Below are positions 36,026 to 46,722 of a stretch of 64,000 nucleotides of DNA, in pieces. The position numbers and the translations under genes were made by a program. Source of the DNA: Acanthaster planci. Its lineage: Eukaryota; Echinodermata; Asteroidea; Valvatida; Acanthasteridae. Each line of letters opens with the position of its first letter. Position 1 is the first letter of the stretch. The notes beneath the pieces were generated by a model that was given only the letters and a program-made list of their open reading frames with translations, was not told the origin of the DNA and made no database searches. The stretch lies in assembly GCF_001949145.1 (NCBI RefSeq), contig NW_019091380.1, positions 2,205,248 to 2,269,247 on the forward strand, in the 5' to 3' direction.

Positions 36026-36973
36026 ATGGTGGCAGCGTGGGACATTTTTCTCTGTGTGCTGTATAGTCTCATTGCTGTGGCCATCATCTCAGGCAATGTG
36101 TTCTGCCTGGCCATTCTCCGGGGAGTCAACAGCATCCAGAAGCCGACCAAGTTCATGATCGCCTCCTTGTCGGTGGCCGACCTCTGCTTCGGGGTCTTCG
36201 TGGTCGTACCGGTGATCGGGGCCCTGGCGGCGGGCGGCCTGCCGAGCAATCGCGCCAGCTTCTGCACGTTCTTCGCCTTCGCCAACATCTTCTTCCCTCG
36301 AGCTGGCATTGCCTGCATCTTGGTCATCAACTTGGATCGCTTCGTGGCCATCTCCCGGCCGCTTCACTACCACGATTTGGTGACCACGCGCCGGGCCTAC
36401 CTAGCCCTGGGCACCGTTTGGCTCCTGTCCTTTACGCTCACCTGCCTCTTCGGGTTTCTCCCGGGGAGTTCCACGGTCTACCACGGCCAGTTCCACATGT
36501 GCTTCTTCGCTCGCGAGGCCGCACCCGGCGGAAGCAGCTCGTTCGTCGTGGCCATTGTTCTGATTGTGGTCAGCGTCGCCATCCCCATCGTGGTCAGCAC
36601 AGCATTATACGTCTTCATCCTCAAGATTGCCCGAGGCCACGTCCAGCGAACCAGTTCGGCTTGTCGCAGCGTCGACTTGGCCATGCTGAGCGGCTCGCAG
36701 TCCCCGCAACAAACGCCCAACCCGGCCCCGAAGCCCAACACCAAGGCTGCCAATACCTTCTTCATTGTGACAGCCGGCTTCGTGGTAGCCTGGCTGCCAT
36801 TCCTGGCCATTCTCTTGCACGAGGGTCTTAAGAATGACATCGTGCCCCGTTGGTTGGCTGACCTCTCTCAGGTAGCCGTCTTCACCAGCAGCTGCTGGAA
36901 CTTCATTATCTTCTACGTCAGAAATACTGGGTTCCGTAAGAGGGCGCGCGAGCTACTCAGGCTGCGCGAATAA
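36026..36973 (+). CDS. Rhodopsin-class (class A) G-protein-coupled receptor, intronless orphan
   Basis: The 315-residue protein has seven hydrophobic helices and a very short N-terminus. Class A landmarks are N24 (1.50, SGN), D52 (2.50, LSVADL), C80 (3.25) pairing with C159 in loop 2, DRF at 104-106 in place of DRY, W132 (4.50), P186 (5.50) with Y194 (5.58), and W255-P257 in AWLPF. TM7 reads NFIIF at 291-295 where most receptors have NPxxY. The third inner loop (about 200-240) is moderately long and Ser/Pro-rich, and the tail after TM7 is short. The start is the ATG in AAGATGG; an upstream in-frame TTG is not used. No ligand can be assigned: TM3 lacks an obvious amine-binding Asp at 3.32 (F83 to N87 region). 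Single-exon, fast-evolving class A receptors are abundant in echinoderms, which fits. Confidence 0.85.
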   Translation: MVAAWDIFLCVLYSLIAVAIISGNVFCLAILRGVNSIQKPTKFMIASLSVADLCFGVFVVVPVIGALAAGGLPSNRASFCTFFAFANIFFPRAGIACILVINLDRFVAISRPLHYHDLVTTRRAYLALGTVWLLSFTLTCLFGFLPGSSTVYHGQFHMCFFAREAAPGGSSSFVVAIVLIVVSVAIPIVVSTALYVFILKIARGHVQRTSSACRSVDLAMLSGSQSPQQTPNPAPKPNTKAANTFFIVTAGFVVAWLPFLAILLHEGLKNDIVPRWLADLSQVAVFTSSCWNFIIFYVRNTGFRKRARELLRLRE

Positions 36974-36974
36974 A
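36969..36974 (+). terminator. AATAAA overlapping the GPCR stop codon
   Basis: The stop TAA (36971-36973) lies inside AATAAA. If used, cleavage would fall at about 36985-37005, giving almost no 3' UTR. Whether it is used cannot be told from sequence. Confidence 0.35.
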
Positions 36975-36979
36975 CGAAG

Positions 36980-37393
36980 GCTATAGAGGGATTTCACGTT
37001 AGCGCCGTCTGCGCATATCTGCATCGAAACCGAGGCTCTCTGTGTTGAACTTCCTCGCGTGCGCCCGCGGAGTCCACACAGTACATGGACTATCCAGTTC
37101 GTAAGTGTTACGCCACTTCAGTCTAAACCACGCCCACTGTACAAGATCAATTTGTCAATTGTCGCTATTTTTCTTTGGATTTTACGTGTCGAGTGTTCCT
37201 GAAAGACTCTTCCACAAACATTTTCAGCCGGAAAAGTCTGAATTTAACATACCTTTATGTATTAGGTGTCTTGACTCCTTACTTTCAAGCGTCTGACCGT
37301 ATTAAAAATTGCAGCTGACACATACAGCCTCGTTTTCAAACGCGGAAGTGCGCAGATTGACGCTAAAAGCGTCGCATTGGGATCCCTCTATAC
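36980..37393. mobile_element. ~410-bp MITE directly 3' of the GPCR
   Basis: The left end CTATAGAGGGATTTCACG, then TTAGCGCCGTCTGCGCA and CGAAACCGAGGCT, pairs with the right end. Read on the minus strand the right end gives GTATAGAGGGATCCC, TTAGCGTCAATCTGCGCA and GAAAACGAGGCT. The arms are about 60-70 bp with gaps. An internal CACTTCAGTCTAAACCACGC block at about 37119-37138 recurs in inverted orientation near 42350-42380. Confidence 0.6.
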
Positions 37394-39073
37394 CCCGAAC
37401 TTCGGTTTGTCAATGGCTTCACAATCACCGCAGCCTTTCTCACTCAAAACAGCAAACTGCAAACCTCGTACCTGTGGACATACACGTTTACTCAATACTC
37501 ATGGTCTCAAACATATCCGATGATCATGGAACTGGAGCGTGAAGCCGCTGTCCGGGATAAAGCCGAGGTTCGGTGCTATCACCATGGCGGTGCCTGAATT
37601 AGATACGGCTCTGAGATACGGCTGAAAACCCTAATTTGAGCTGGGTTTGGGGACCTGTCACAGCTGGTCGGTTTTCCCCTAAGAGCTCAGCTGTCACATG
37701 CCCGATCGGAAACTTAGCATGCATGTGAAGACATAAGTACAAAGCAAAGTTTCAATTTAATACATGTACAACAGTTTTGATATTTTGGCCAATTGAAGTC
37801 TATTGCCTCACGCGCGTGTTGGCTCTTGTGCAATAGCTGAGCACATTGATGGAAAAGTTTGAAGTTCTGGCTGACTCGACAAAAAATATTTGCGTTGCTC
37901 ATATGTGACATACACGATTTTTTTTTATAAATTTCAAACGACCGCAAGATGTTACCAAAAAGTTTTATTTCTCAGCGCGTATTAGAGAAAATGTTGGACG
38001 GGCGGATTCTACTCCCTCTGGCTCTTTTCGGATTATATAATTAACTTTACAGTTACAGTGAAGTCGTGCTTGCTTGCTCATATTTCACATAACGGTGAAT
38101 ATATATTAGGCAAAAAGATTCACCAACGACAATGATTGGCTACATCGTGTTTAATTAACGGTAAGCAAAGGCCAAAAATGACCAGCTCATGCACGCATCC
38201 AGGATCAGATTTCCGAAAACAGTGAGAATAGCATGCAAAATAGACCTACACTTATTTACAAGGGAGATTGTGGGAAGGCAACACAAACCCTTAACACCCG
38301 ATTTTCAGAGGTGGCCTTTCAGATTTCTACGGTTACCTGATAACTCAACGACGACGGAAAAAAGTCCGCTTTCTGAGTAACTTGAACGACTGTGTGGAAG
38401 CACTGACGTGCGAGGCAACAGCGAATTTCAGGGGTCACTTGTTATGAGGACGTGGCTATGGGTTAGCTTATCAGACCAGTTTGACGGCCCAGCTTTTGCT
38501 GAGGCGCTGCCCTATTCTCTCGCGTATCCCATTTCATTTGGTAATACCAAACCGACGTGTTTATCAGTGTAAGTCAGCCAATGGAAATCCTCAGAGCTCT
38601 TGATACAGCCCCAAGATTAATCAAGATTTGGGACCAATAACTGTGAATTAGTGAGAGATAAAAAGGCTGATGCGGGCGAGTGCAGGTTCGAGGAGGGGGG
38701 TTGGTACTTTACGCGGTCAGTGAACTGGGAACATCTCGTGCACTTTGGGTGCAAATTCAAAACTACTCTCCGTAGGTGTTCGACCCAGTAGCTACGAATG
38801 TTTGACACTAATTCTGAGAGAATAGAATTGTTGGCGGGTTGTAGCTTTTGTTTTAATTGCCGTTAATGGTGTCCCGTTGTGGCATTGTTTTGCTATTAAT
38901 GGTTGATATAAAAGTAACTGTCGTATAGTTTGCATGTTGTTCGTACTTTGTTGATGACGATGTGGATGATGATTTTTAGATTAGTTACGATGATAATTGT
39001 ATGTTGCTGTTGGCAATGATGGCTGCTTTCAGTGTTCGTCAGTCTTTTTAAGTATATTCACCACGGTTTTCAT
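37394..39073. other. Intergenic DNA, nothing recognised
   Basis: AT-rich sequence with no exon-like signal or complete element that I can support. Confidence 0.4.
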
Positions 39074-39326
39074 CAAGGGCGGATCCAGGCGGGCCTATTG
39101 GGCCTTCGTCCCGCCCCAAAAATTTGCCCCCCTAAAAATTAAAAACAAAACCAAACAATGAAACTATATTATACGACGATTTTTGGCTCCTTTTTATTTA
39201 TCTTTCTTCCCAAACCGTGTAAACTCCCAGTAGCCCTATCCCCCAAAGGTCGTAAAAGGCTATATGAAAAAATTCCCCGAAATTCATAAGCCCCCCCCCA
39301 AAAAAAAGGTTCTGGATCTGCCCTTG
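39074..39326. mobile_element. hAT-like MITE with CAAGGGCGGATCCAG ends
   Basis: The left end CAAGGGCGGATCCAG (39074-39088) and right end CTGGATCTGCCCTTG (39312-39326) are inverted repeats with one mismatch. Inside, the C-rich runs (GCCCCAAAAATTTGCCCCCC and a later run of nine C's) are typical of these non-autonomous elements. No coding capacity. Confidence 0.7.
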
Positions 39327-41337
39327 ATTTCCATTGTGCAAGTACAATTTCGCAATCCAGCGGTCACCAAATGTGTGTCACATCCCAAATTGTGCTCAGG
39401 TGGTCTAGTTTCTTAACTCTCTCTCCTATCGCTGATTAATAAGGCACCGGGCCACACCGAAGCAAATTTTGATAGTAACACACGGGCTTTTTGTGTTATG
39501 CAGTAACAATGTTTCGCCTGAATCATTAGCAGGTCGTTAGGGCCCTCCGAGCTGCCGACTAATTGGTGCGGGTCGTAATACTATTTACTCATTTAACCGT
39601 TTGAATTTTGAACCAGTTCAGCTGGCCCGTTTTGATGGCCGCAAATTGGGATTATGAAACTTTTAAACAGACAACAGGATAGCCGGCCTATGGATTGATG
39701 ACACATCGCTTTGTCATTCATTGGCACTTTTCTGCGGCGCTTCAAATCAGTCTCCTGCACCTGGATCTTAAAGAAGAAAGCCCCGGGAGAACTATGAGTG
39801 ACCTCAGAGATACACAAGCCAATAAACAGGGGCCTTGAGGTCCAAATTCAGACACTGCGAACATCTAACAAAAGAAACACAGTGCACTTACAATGAGAGA
39901 CCATTGTTATTGCGCCGGGCTTCTTTTGTTAGCTGTTCACAATGAGAATACGGGCAGTCTAGGTTCAAAGAACAGGAGTGTGTTTTGCCAGCCATGATAG
40001 TGGTTTTTTAACAAATACGCAATGAAAAGAAAACACTTTTGTGTGCCGAAGGTTGTTGGTATCAACTTTATTCTAGGTGTACAACAAACCATTGGTTTTA
40101 CGGTAAACAATTTGCAAATTGGTCTTTCGGTCTGGATAAGACTATTGTATCAAAGATCTATTTCATTCATGTGTAATACAATTCCACTATAGACCCTGCC
40201 ATTACTGAAGAATGTTTTAAAAAGTATGTAGGTAACGCGCAGTTGTGAATGTAACAAATTCCCAAAAGCTGTTGCGTCGAAGTTGCAAACATGTTTCTGC
40301 TGAGGTCGCAAAAACACACCTCCATCGGTAAAGGTAATGATTCGTAACCCCATCTTTCGAATGTCTGTCAATATAAACCACTCTTCTAGTCTCACTGATA
40401 TCGCTTTGCAGCTTTGATACATGTTGCCAAGTTTTGGTTCTAAAATACGAGTGTCAGTTGTACTCTGTAGTTGTACTATGGGTTTAAAAAATACGTAAAG
40501 TTTCTCCAATTTCAGTTAATTGTGATGTGATGGGAGCCCAGATGGATTATATTTACTTAATGTTGCTTTAATTGGCTTTAGTCTTAGAGGCAAGATAATG
40601 ACTAAGGCCCCGATGTTATTATTATGTTTGTAAAATTCTGCAAAGTGCTACGTTTGCAATGTGACTGTGTGTAATTGTCAATACAGCATTCTCGCAGTGA
40701 TGAATAAATTCATTGTTTAGGAGACTTTTTGAATATGGCACAAAACTCGATAGTCGTTTTTGTGTGTTGCTATTGAGTGAACTCAGGGCCAAACCTTTTG
40801 ACTACTCTGTAGTTCATCTTTAAAGGCATACAACAATTTCCCCTTTTCCTCACAAATTTACAGCACAAACAATTAAACAAACCACATCTGGGGCCAAACA
40901 TAAATGTCTTTTTGTGGTAACCCCAGGTAGCAAATTTCTCACTTCCAACCTTTTATTGTCATTTGTGGCCTAAATTTGAAATGGGGTTTATAATGATGAA
41001 AAGAAACAACTACCGTTGACTTTTACTACTTACAACCTTAAGAAATAGTTTTAACTGTTGACTGTTTTAACAGCATTAAAGAAACTTCAATAAATGGAAC
41101 CTAAACTAAACAAGCCAGATATAAGAAATCCACTGCAATATTTAGATTAAAAGTGACAAAACTGTATGTCGTTTATCTCAAGAAATTACCGTCACATAAT
41201 TTTGTGTTGGCAGAACCAATTAAGTGTAACCAGGCTGACAATATCGACCAAAAGGTCGATGTGGGTATACATCTGGGACGATAAATAACTTGCTATTACT
41301 TTAAAGTTTTACAACAGAGGCACCAGGGATGTGCGCT
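39327..41337. other. Downstream flank of the 41338-44781 gene, nothing else recognised
   Basis: This region is 3' of the minus-strand gene. A TTTATT (AATAAA on the minus strand) at about 40952-40957 could end its transcript. No other gene is visible. Confidence 0.4.
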
Positions 41338-44300
41338 TTATGTGTAAGGGTTTGGGTGCGTAGTGGGTCCCGGATAAGGAGGGACAGATGCAGCTGGGTA
41401 TGCTGGTTGGCCTGGGTAACTGGGTGGAGCTGGGTAGCCAGTGGGTGCAGCTGGGTAGTCAGTGGGTGCCGCTGGGGATGCGTTTTGGGCAGCTATGAAA
41501 GAAGAATGCAGATATAAACGCCAGGCTTCATTAACCTGCTATACTGAATTTATTAAAGCCAATGCTCTTGAAGCCAATTTCTTGAAGCCAAGAAATCAAT
41601 AATGTGTGCACACTCATGTACTATACTTCTGGCTAAACAGATATCAATCCCTAAGCCAATGATACTTAGATTCTGACTCCTTCAATCCTGTGATGTCGCC
41701 AAACCTTGCAGGATAATTTTAAAGAATCGGGGGAGGGGGTTTGAGGAAAGTAGAAACTTGTACTGAGACAATGAGGTACTCACATGAGTATGCAGGTGGC
41801 GGTGGAGTTGGAGATATGTGCTGTGTAAATAAATAAATGGTAAAAACAAGTTTTTTTCAGTATGAGGGGTATGATGTGGAAAACCAACTTCTTGCACATG
41901 CTATTCAGAGTCAAAGTTTGAGTTACAGTGAATAGGAGCAGCCGAGCAGGTTCATAAAAAACGATTATGAACTGTTAGTTCAAACACATCATCACTGCGA
42001 TAACTGTAACTTTCTAGCTGATCACTTGGGACCGACCTACAATGGTTGGTCACTTAGACAGCCTCCAAAATATTATACAGGGGGGAGCCCCCCAGATATC
42101 AATTACACAATGCTTGTAATGTTGTAGTATTAGGAATCAGTCATTTGGTCTCTGGCCTGCCCACGTGCAGGTTGTATTGTGCACACCGGTCTCTCGCAAA
42201 CAGTTCTCGATCCGGTTCGTAAGTGACTTCGTCACGAAGGCGGACGCAGGCTCCCATTGGACGATCGCTGAAGCTGCGCGTTAACTTCCAGTTCCATGGT
42301 TCACGTAAACGGTGATCAATGCATGTAACTCTATGTGCAAGGCATGAGCGGTGGGCGTGGTTTAAACTGAAGTTACGTCACACTTTTTATATGAAGCGGA
42401 TTCCGTTAAGTCAACTTACGTGTACCACATGCACCACAGTAGCAGGATTAGGCCTACTGGTGGCGTGGGCCAGTATGTGTTCCCGCTCTGCCTTCCGGTG
42501 AGCCACGTTAGCTTTCATCTGTCAGTTCAGTAATGTACAAAAGACAAAATGAAGATTATCGCAAGTTTTGCACAAAAAACCACACCCCCGAACAGTGTGA
42601 AAACGAGGAACCTTTTGTTGCTAACGATGTTCAATTCTTGCTACTTCCTTTCAGCAGAACACTACGTTGCTCTTGGATTAGATAAGTTCGTGTTTCAAAA
42701 TACTGCTTCATAAGAATCGCTCGATCTCACAAATTTCTTTGAAAAAGAAGGTTCAGAAGGAAATCAAGCAAAATAAAACTTAAATGAATAACAAAGCGAA
42801 AGTGTGAAATAAATGATGGCAATTAATTTCTTGTGACAATTAGGCCCTACTCACATTTACTTTGACATACTGTAAATCATACCTTTGTTAGTTTTTAGCC
42901 TTTTCAATAAACTACACATGTACACACATACGGCTGATTATTTAAGCATCTAAAGAGTATTTTCGTTTTGAAGACATTAATTTTTCATCGAAAAAGTTTA
43001 CCAAAAATCTTTCCCAAAGTCACAGTGTTGCAATCAGTGGCGGCGCCAGACCATGGTTACTGTGGGTGCCAGTGTTGGGCATGGCAGAATCGCGTGGGTG
43101 CAAATAAAAATACTTATTTTGGCCCGCACCTACGTTGAATTTGGTATGCGACAAAATTTGTGTGGATGCGTAAGTGGGTCAAGCGCCCTTTCAGTGCATT
43201 TGCACCTACATGACACCATGCATGTAGCGCTACCAATGGTTACAATGCATCCCGAAGAATACTGGCAAAAATGATCTAATTTTTTAAAATTGATTACACA
43301 ATCAATCTGAGAGAAAACAGAGAACCGACCACTGTACTTTGTCACTTCAGGTTGAATTTATTTAAGGATTTTGGGGCAAATTGTTATTTGTGAGTTCAAC
43401 GCAATCATTTCGCAACATAGTGCACAGTATTCAAACATTGAAGCTAACAAGATTTCTACATCAGTTGAAGCATTATATCTTACTTCGAACTCTGTTTATC
43501 ATTTTCTAACAGTGTGTGAATTATCATCAAGGAAAGCAGATTTTTTTATATTTTACCTCCAGACGAGCAGCCCTGGCGACGTTTCCACGCATTGCCGCAT
43601 GGGCAGCCTTATTGTGTAGACGAGCTTCACGCACTTCTGCACGGGCTTCACGCTACGAGCAAACATAAATAAACAAATAAAATCTGGCAGACGGTGATGC
43701 GCGTGGACTTCGTAAGTCAAATAACGTCAAATTTTAAAAATTGTCTCTAACAGAAGTGACGTCCAGGTTATTGTGTGTTCATGGCAGTTACGTTATTAAA
43801 TGTTCAAATTGATTTTAATAAAGTAAAGAAATAGTATTTCGGTGTCGTTAGTTTGTTTATTATTTATTTATGTATTTGGTAAAGCACTGGCAAAGCATTG
43901 ACCTTGGAGGGGAGTTAACTCTGAGGCACACTTTTCAGCCCTCTTCCCTTTGTCGTTTCTCTCACAGTTTCTTCCCTTTTTTTCCTTTTCATTTTTTTAA
44001 TTTCATATATTTTCCTTGCCCCCTGGAACGCCCATGCCTGTGCAAACATGCTAAACCCTATACGATTGTCTGCGACACATTAAGCTTCGAGGTTTTAACA
44101 TACAAACCAAATATTTTTATCGGAAATTTACCTCAAAAAATTTTGCCAATTTTTTTCGGTGCACGGCATCACCATTTCCTCAGTACAGATATTCAACATG
44201 TCAGCTTGACAGAAAGAACATTGTGTTGTGCACAGTATAGCATACAATGCAATCAAAGCATCCTCCTATCCTAGGTGGGGAATGCTGGTGTGACTTTCAG

Positions 44301-44781
44301 AGTGACCAAATTCCCATTCATATCCATCCCACAAGCAGCAGTACATATTCAGCTCAACCCCTGAAGTCGGATGAAATGAATAAATACTCGACACATGCTG
44401 TAAAAGGATACGGCCTAATTTCACATTTCTTGTGATAAAAAAGTAGGCTCTTCTTTCAGGGCAACATGCCAAGAATACAGTAGCTTATTTGGGGTGAAAT
44501 TGCTGAGGGGGCATCTGGAGGAAACTTTTCTATTTAAGGGGACACTAAAAGCAATCACTGCGGCCTGACAGGCTGTGTGCACTTCGAAATTTCTAATGGG
44601 GGAAACCACTGAATGATGCGATCTAGAATTCGTCTAAGCACTGGAATATGTACACGATAAAATTAAGGCACAGTGGTATGCATGCCTACTTCATCTGGGA
44701 GATGAACCGTTTAGAACTTGAATTGAGATGTTCTCTTACCCTAGCGTGTCTGTTACTTGCCATCCCACCACATCCAGACAT
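41338..44781 (-). CDS. Unrecognised Ala/Arg-rich helix plus Pro/Tyr-rich tail protein, paralog B (142 aa, 5 exons)
   Basis: I do not recognise the family. Exons on the minus strand are 44781-44740, 43652-43557, 42518-42420, 41820-41784 and 41492-41338; all junctions are GT-AG and keep frame (429 nt). Exon 1 encodes MSGCGGMASNRHAR. Exon 2 (32 codons) is Ala/Arg-rich, ending GNVARAARLE. Exon 3 begins MKANVAHRKAE and runs to TVVHVVH. Exons 4-5 give a tail with PTPPPPAY and PAAPTGYPAPPSYPGQPAYP. No signal peptide or membrane segment is present, so it is likely intracellular. Residues ~8-66 could be one long helix; the tail is probably disordered. Each exon has a counterpart in the gene at 49637-54988, with conserved phases, so the two are tandem duplicates. 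That conserved exon structure with a protein-level match is the main evidence that the gene is real. Confidence 0.8.
43035..43050 (+). repeat. Single CAGTGGCGGCGCCAGA transposon end
   Basis: This 16-mer is a common terminal sequence of hAT-type elements. I could not find the matching opposite end nearby, so only one terminus or a truncated copy is present. It lies in the intron between exons 2 and 3 of the minus-strand gene. Confidence 0.35.
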
Positions 44782-44922
44782 GACGACTGCTGAGTGACAC
44801 AACAAAATGGCTAACGACGCAAAATGTACGACAAAACTCAGCTACCACGTTAAACAACAGTACGTGTAAGCACGTACGAGCCTGTAGGTATGCGTGTAGA
44901 GGATCGCTGCCACCGCACGTGA

Positions 44923-44929
44923 TTTTATA
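44923..44929 (-). promoter_or_regulatory. TATA box (TATAAAA) of paralog B
   Basis: TATAAAA reads on the minus strand 142-148 bases before the start codon, which would place transcription start near 44895 and leave a 5' UTR of about 110 bases. A CACGTG-type E-box lies immediately upstream (44917-44922), and a perfect CRE palindrome TGACGTCA is at 45269-45276. Confidence 0.4.
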
Positions 44930-46263
44930 GCGCTGGGCTAAATATATCATGTCACATGCATACAAGTCACTCAAAAGGCTGAATAAAGTTCAAAGTGCAG
45001 GAAGCAAAACCATAAAGGAAACAGCTAAAACCGAATGAATAACAAATCTATAGTGCTGCCCCCCAAAAAAACCTTTTGTGTTGAACTCACTACTGGTACA
45101 AACTGTAAACTGGCAATTATTATTTTTTCAGCAGATAAATACAACGATCTCATTGAACGAGAAAACAACACAATTTATTTGATGGCTTATGATGGACTTG
45201 GTCCAGAAGGCTCGAAACACTGCCGCCGTGCCGGGCATTCAATGCATTTTGTCATGGCAATGGTCTTGTGACGTCATGTAAGCCATGTGTAAATAATTGC
45301 ATCAGCAACGACCATCGACGTCAGTGGTGGACTTTGCATGCAGCAAGTAGGCCTAATGTGGATTGCACAGGTCGTGGTGGATTTTGATGGATTTAGTCCA
45401 GCGCCTAGTAAAAGACACTAAGGAGTTAAGGTTTTTCATACAGCATTCGACTGTGTAAGACTATCTTCTTAATTAGAAAAGACAACTGGTTCACCCTCAT
45501 TTATGGGTAATTATAGGCAGGATACCCACTGTTCACAGAACATTTCTTACTTCAATAAAACGACAAATTTTGGAAATATCAATTTAAAGAGATATTTGGC
45601 AGCATTAATACAAAAAAGCGCTTTGTTCCGTCAACATAGCGCAAGATATAACTATGAACGTTTTAGCACGCACAAAATCAATTAATAGTACATGTACATG
45701 TATCAACGATCGCTTGACCATAATAATTTAGCGAACTATGGACACTAGTTACATGTACATGTAGTATAACTTAAAAGAAGAGTAGAGACCTATTTCAGAA
45801 ACCTCAAAATCACAAATTTTACCTTTGTGTAAATGTAATGGGGAAAATGTGAAGTTTGAGGAAATATCTGCAGCCAGTCATGGGTGAACCACCTGCAAGC
45901 TTTGACCACACATAAAGCTAGTTCGCCTATCATGTGAATGAACAGCAGTCTTGAATTTAGGGCAGTGTCATGCGCACTAAACATGCTTACGCTGGGCATG
46001 GAGGAAGGCGCTCGGCAACAAGATCTGGACTTGCGCGATATTAATGCCACTCTAAGAATTCCTCCTCCAAAGTGAAGAACGCTCCGGAAGCCACTGAAGT
46101 GAAGCCAGTCCTGAGGGGACTTCGAGGAAGAACAACACAAGCTCCTAAAAAAGAGATCGGAATTGTAGGATACATCCCCTCGCAGTGACTTGAGTTGAGT
46201 CAGTTACGAACTGGGAATTGAATCCCAACGAAGTGCGATTCAGGTCGAGTTATCCAACCTGCC

Positions 46264-46322
46264 TTAACCCTAACCCTCCTGAATCCTTCACCTGTTGGAG
46301 GATTGAGGAGGGTTAGGGTTAA
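46264..46322. mobile_element. 59-bp TTAA-flanked MITE, second copy
   Basis: The element runs TTAACCCTAACCCTCC to GGAGGGTTAGGGTTAA, so the ends are a 16-bp inverted repeat with TTAA at both extremes. The interior retains TTGGAGGATTGAGG from the copy at 12645-12714. It is too short to encode anything. Confidence 0.7.
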
Positions 46323-46674
46323 ATGTATATAGCATTACAATCCATCTGCGTAGAAGAGGTTGTTACGATGAATTTATTCCAATTATGAAGACATGCAATT
46401 TAGTTCTCGTTTAAAAATAAAAAGGAATATGCGTTAAAACATAATTATTCTCCAAAGTTTGAATATAGCAAAATATAGGTAATATCTCACATATAATGAA
46501 TCGTAGAAAAGAAAACAGGAACCAATATTTTCATACAAAGTATAATGTATACTGTGTTCGAAATTTGATTTAAAATAAATCTTCATTTTAAACAGGTACA
46601 ATATAAACAAAGTGCCTTGATTTTATATTAACAACTATGTTGCAATATACCGTATACATGTACAATGGAACAGC

Positions 46675-46722
46675 GTTATAACCAAAGATCGTACAGCGCC
46701 GCGAAGGATCTTTGGTTATAAC
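46675..46722. repeat. Perfect 16-bp inverted repeat with 16-nt loop
   Basis: GTTATAACCAAAGATC (46675-46690) is followed after 16 bases by its exact complement GATCTTTGGTTATAAC (46707-46722). This would form a strong hairpin in RNA or cruciform in DNA. It may be a remnant of a longer foldback element, since CTTGTTATAAC recurs near 46812. Confidence 0.7.

Noticed and set aside
37100-37142. Similarity of a ~33-bp block to 42345-42385 (inverted)
   Set aside because: Too short and isolated to call a separate element beyond the MITE at 36980-37393.
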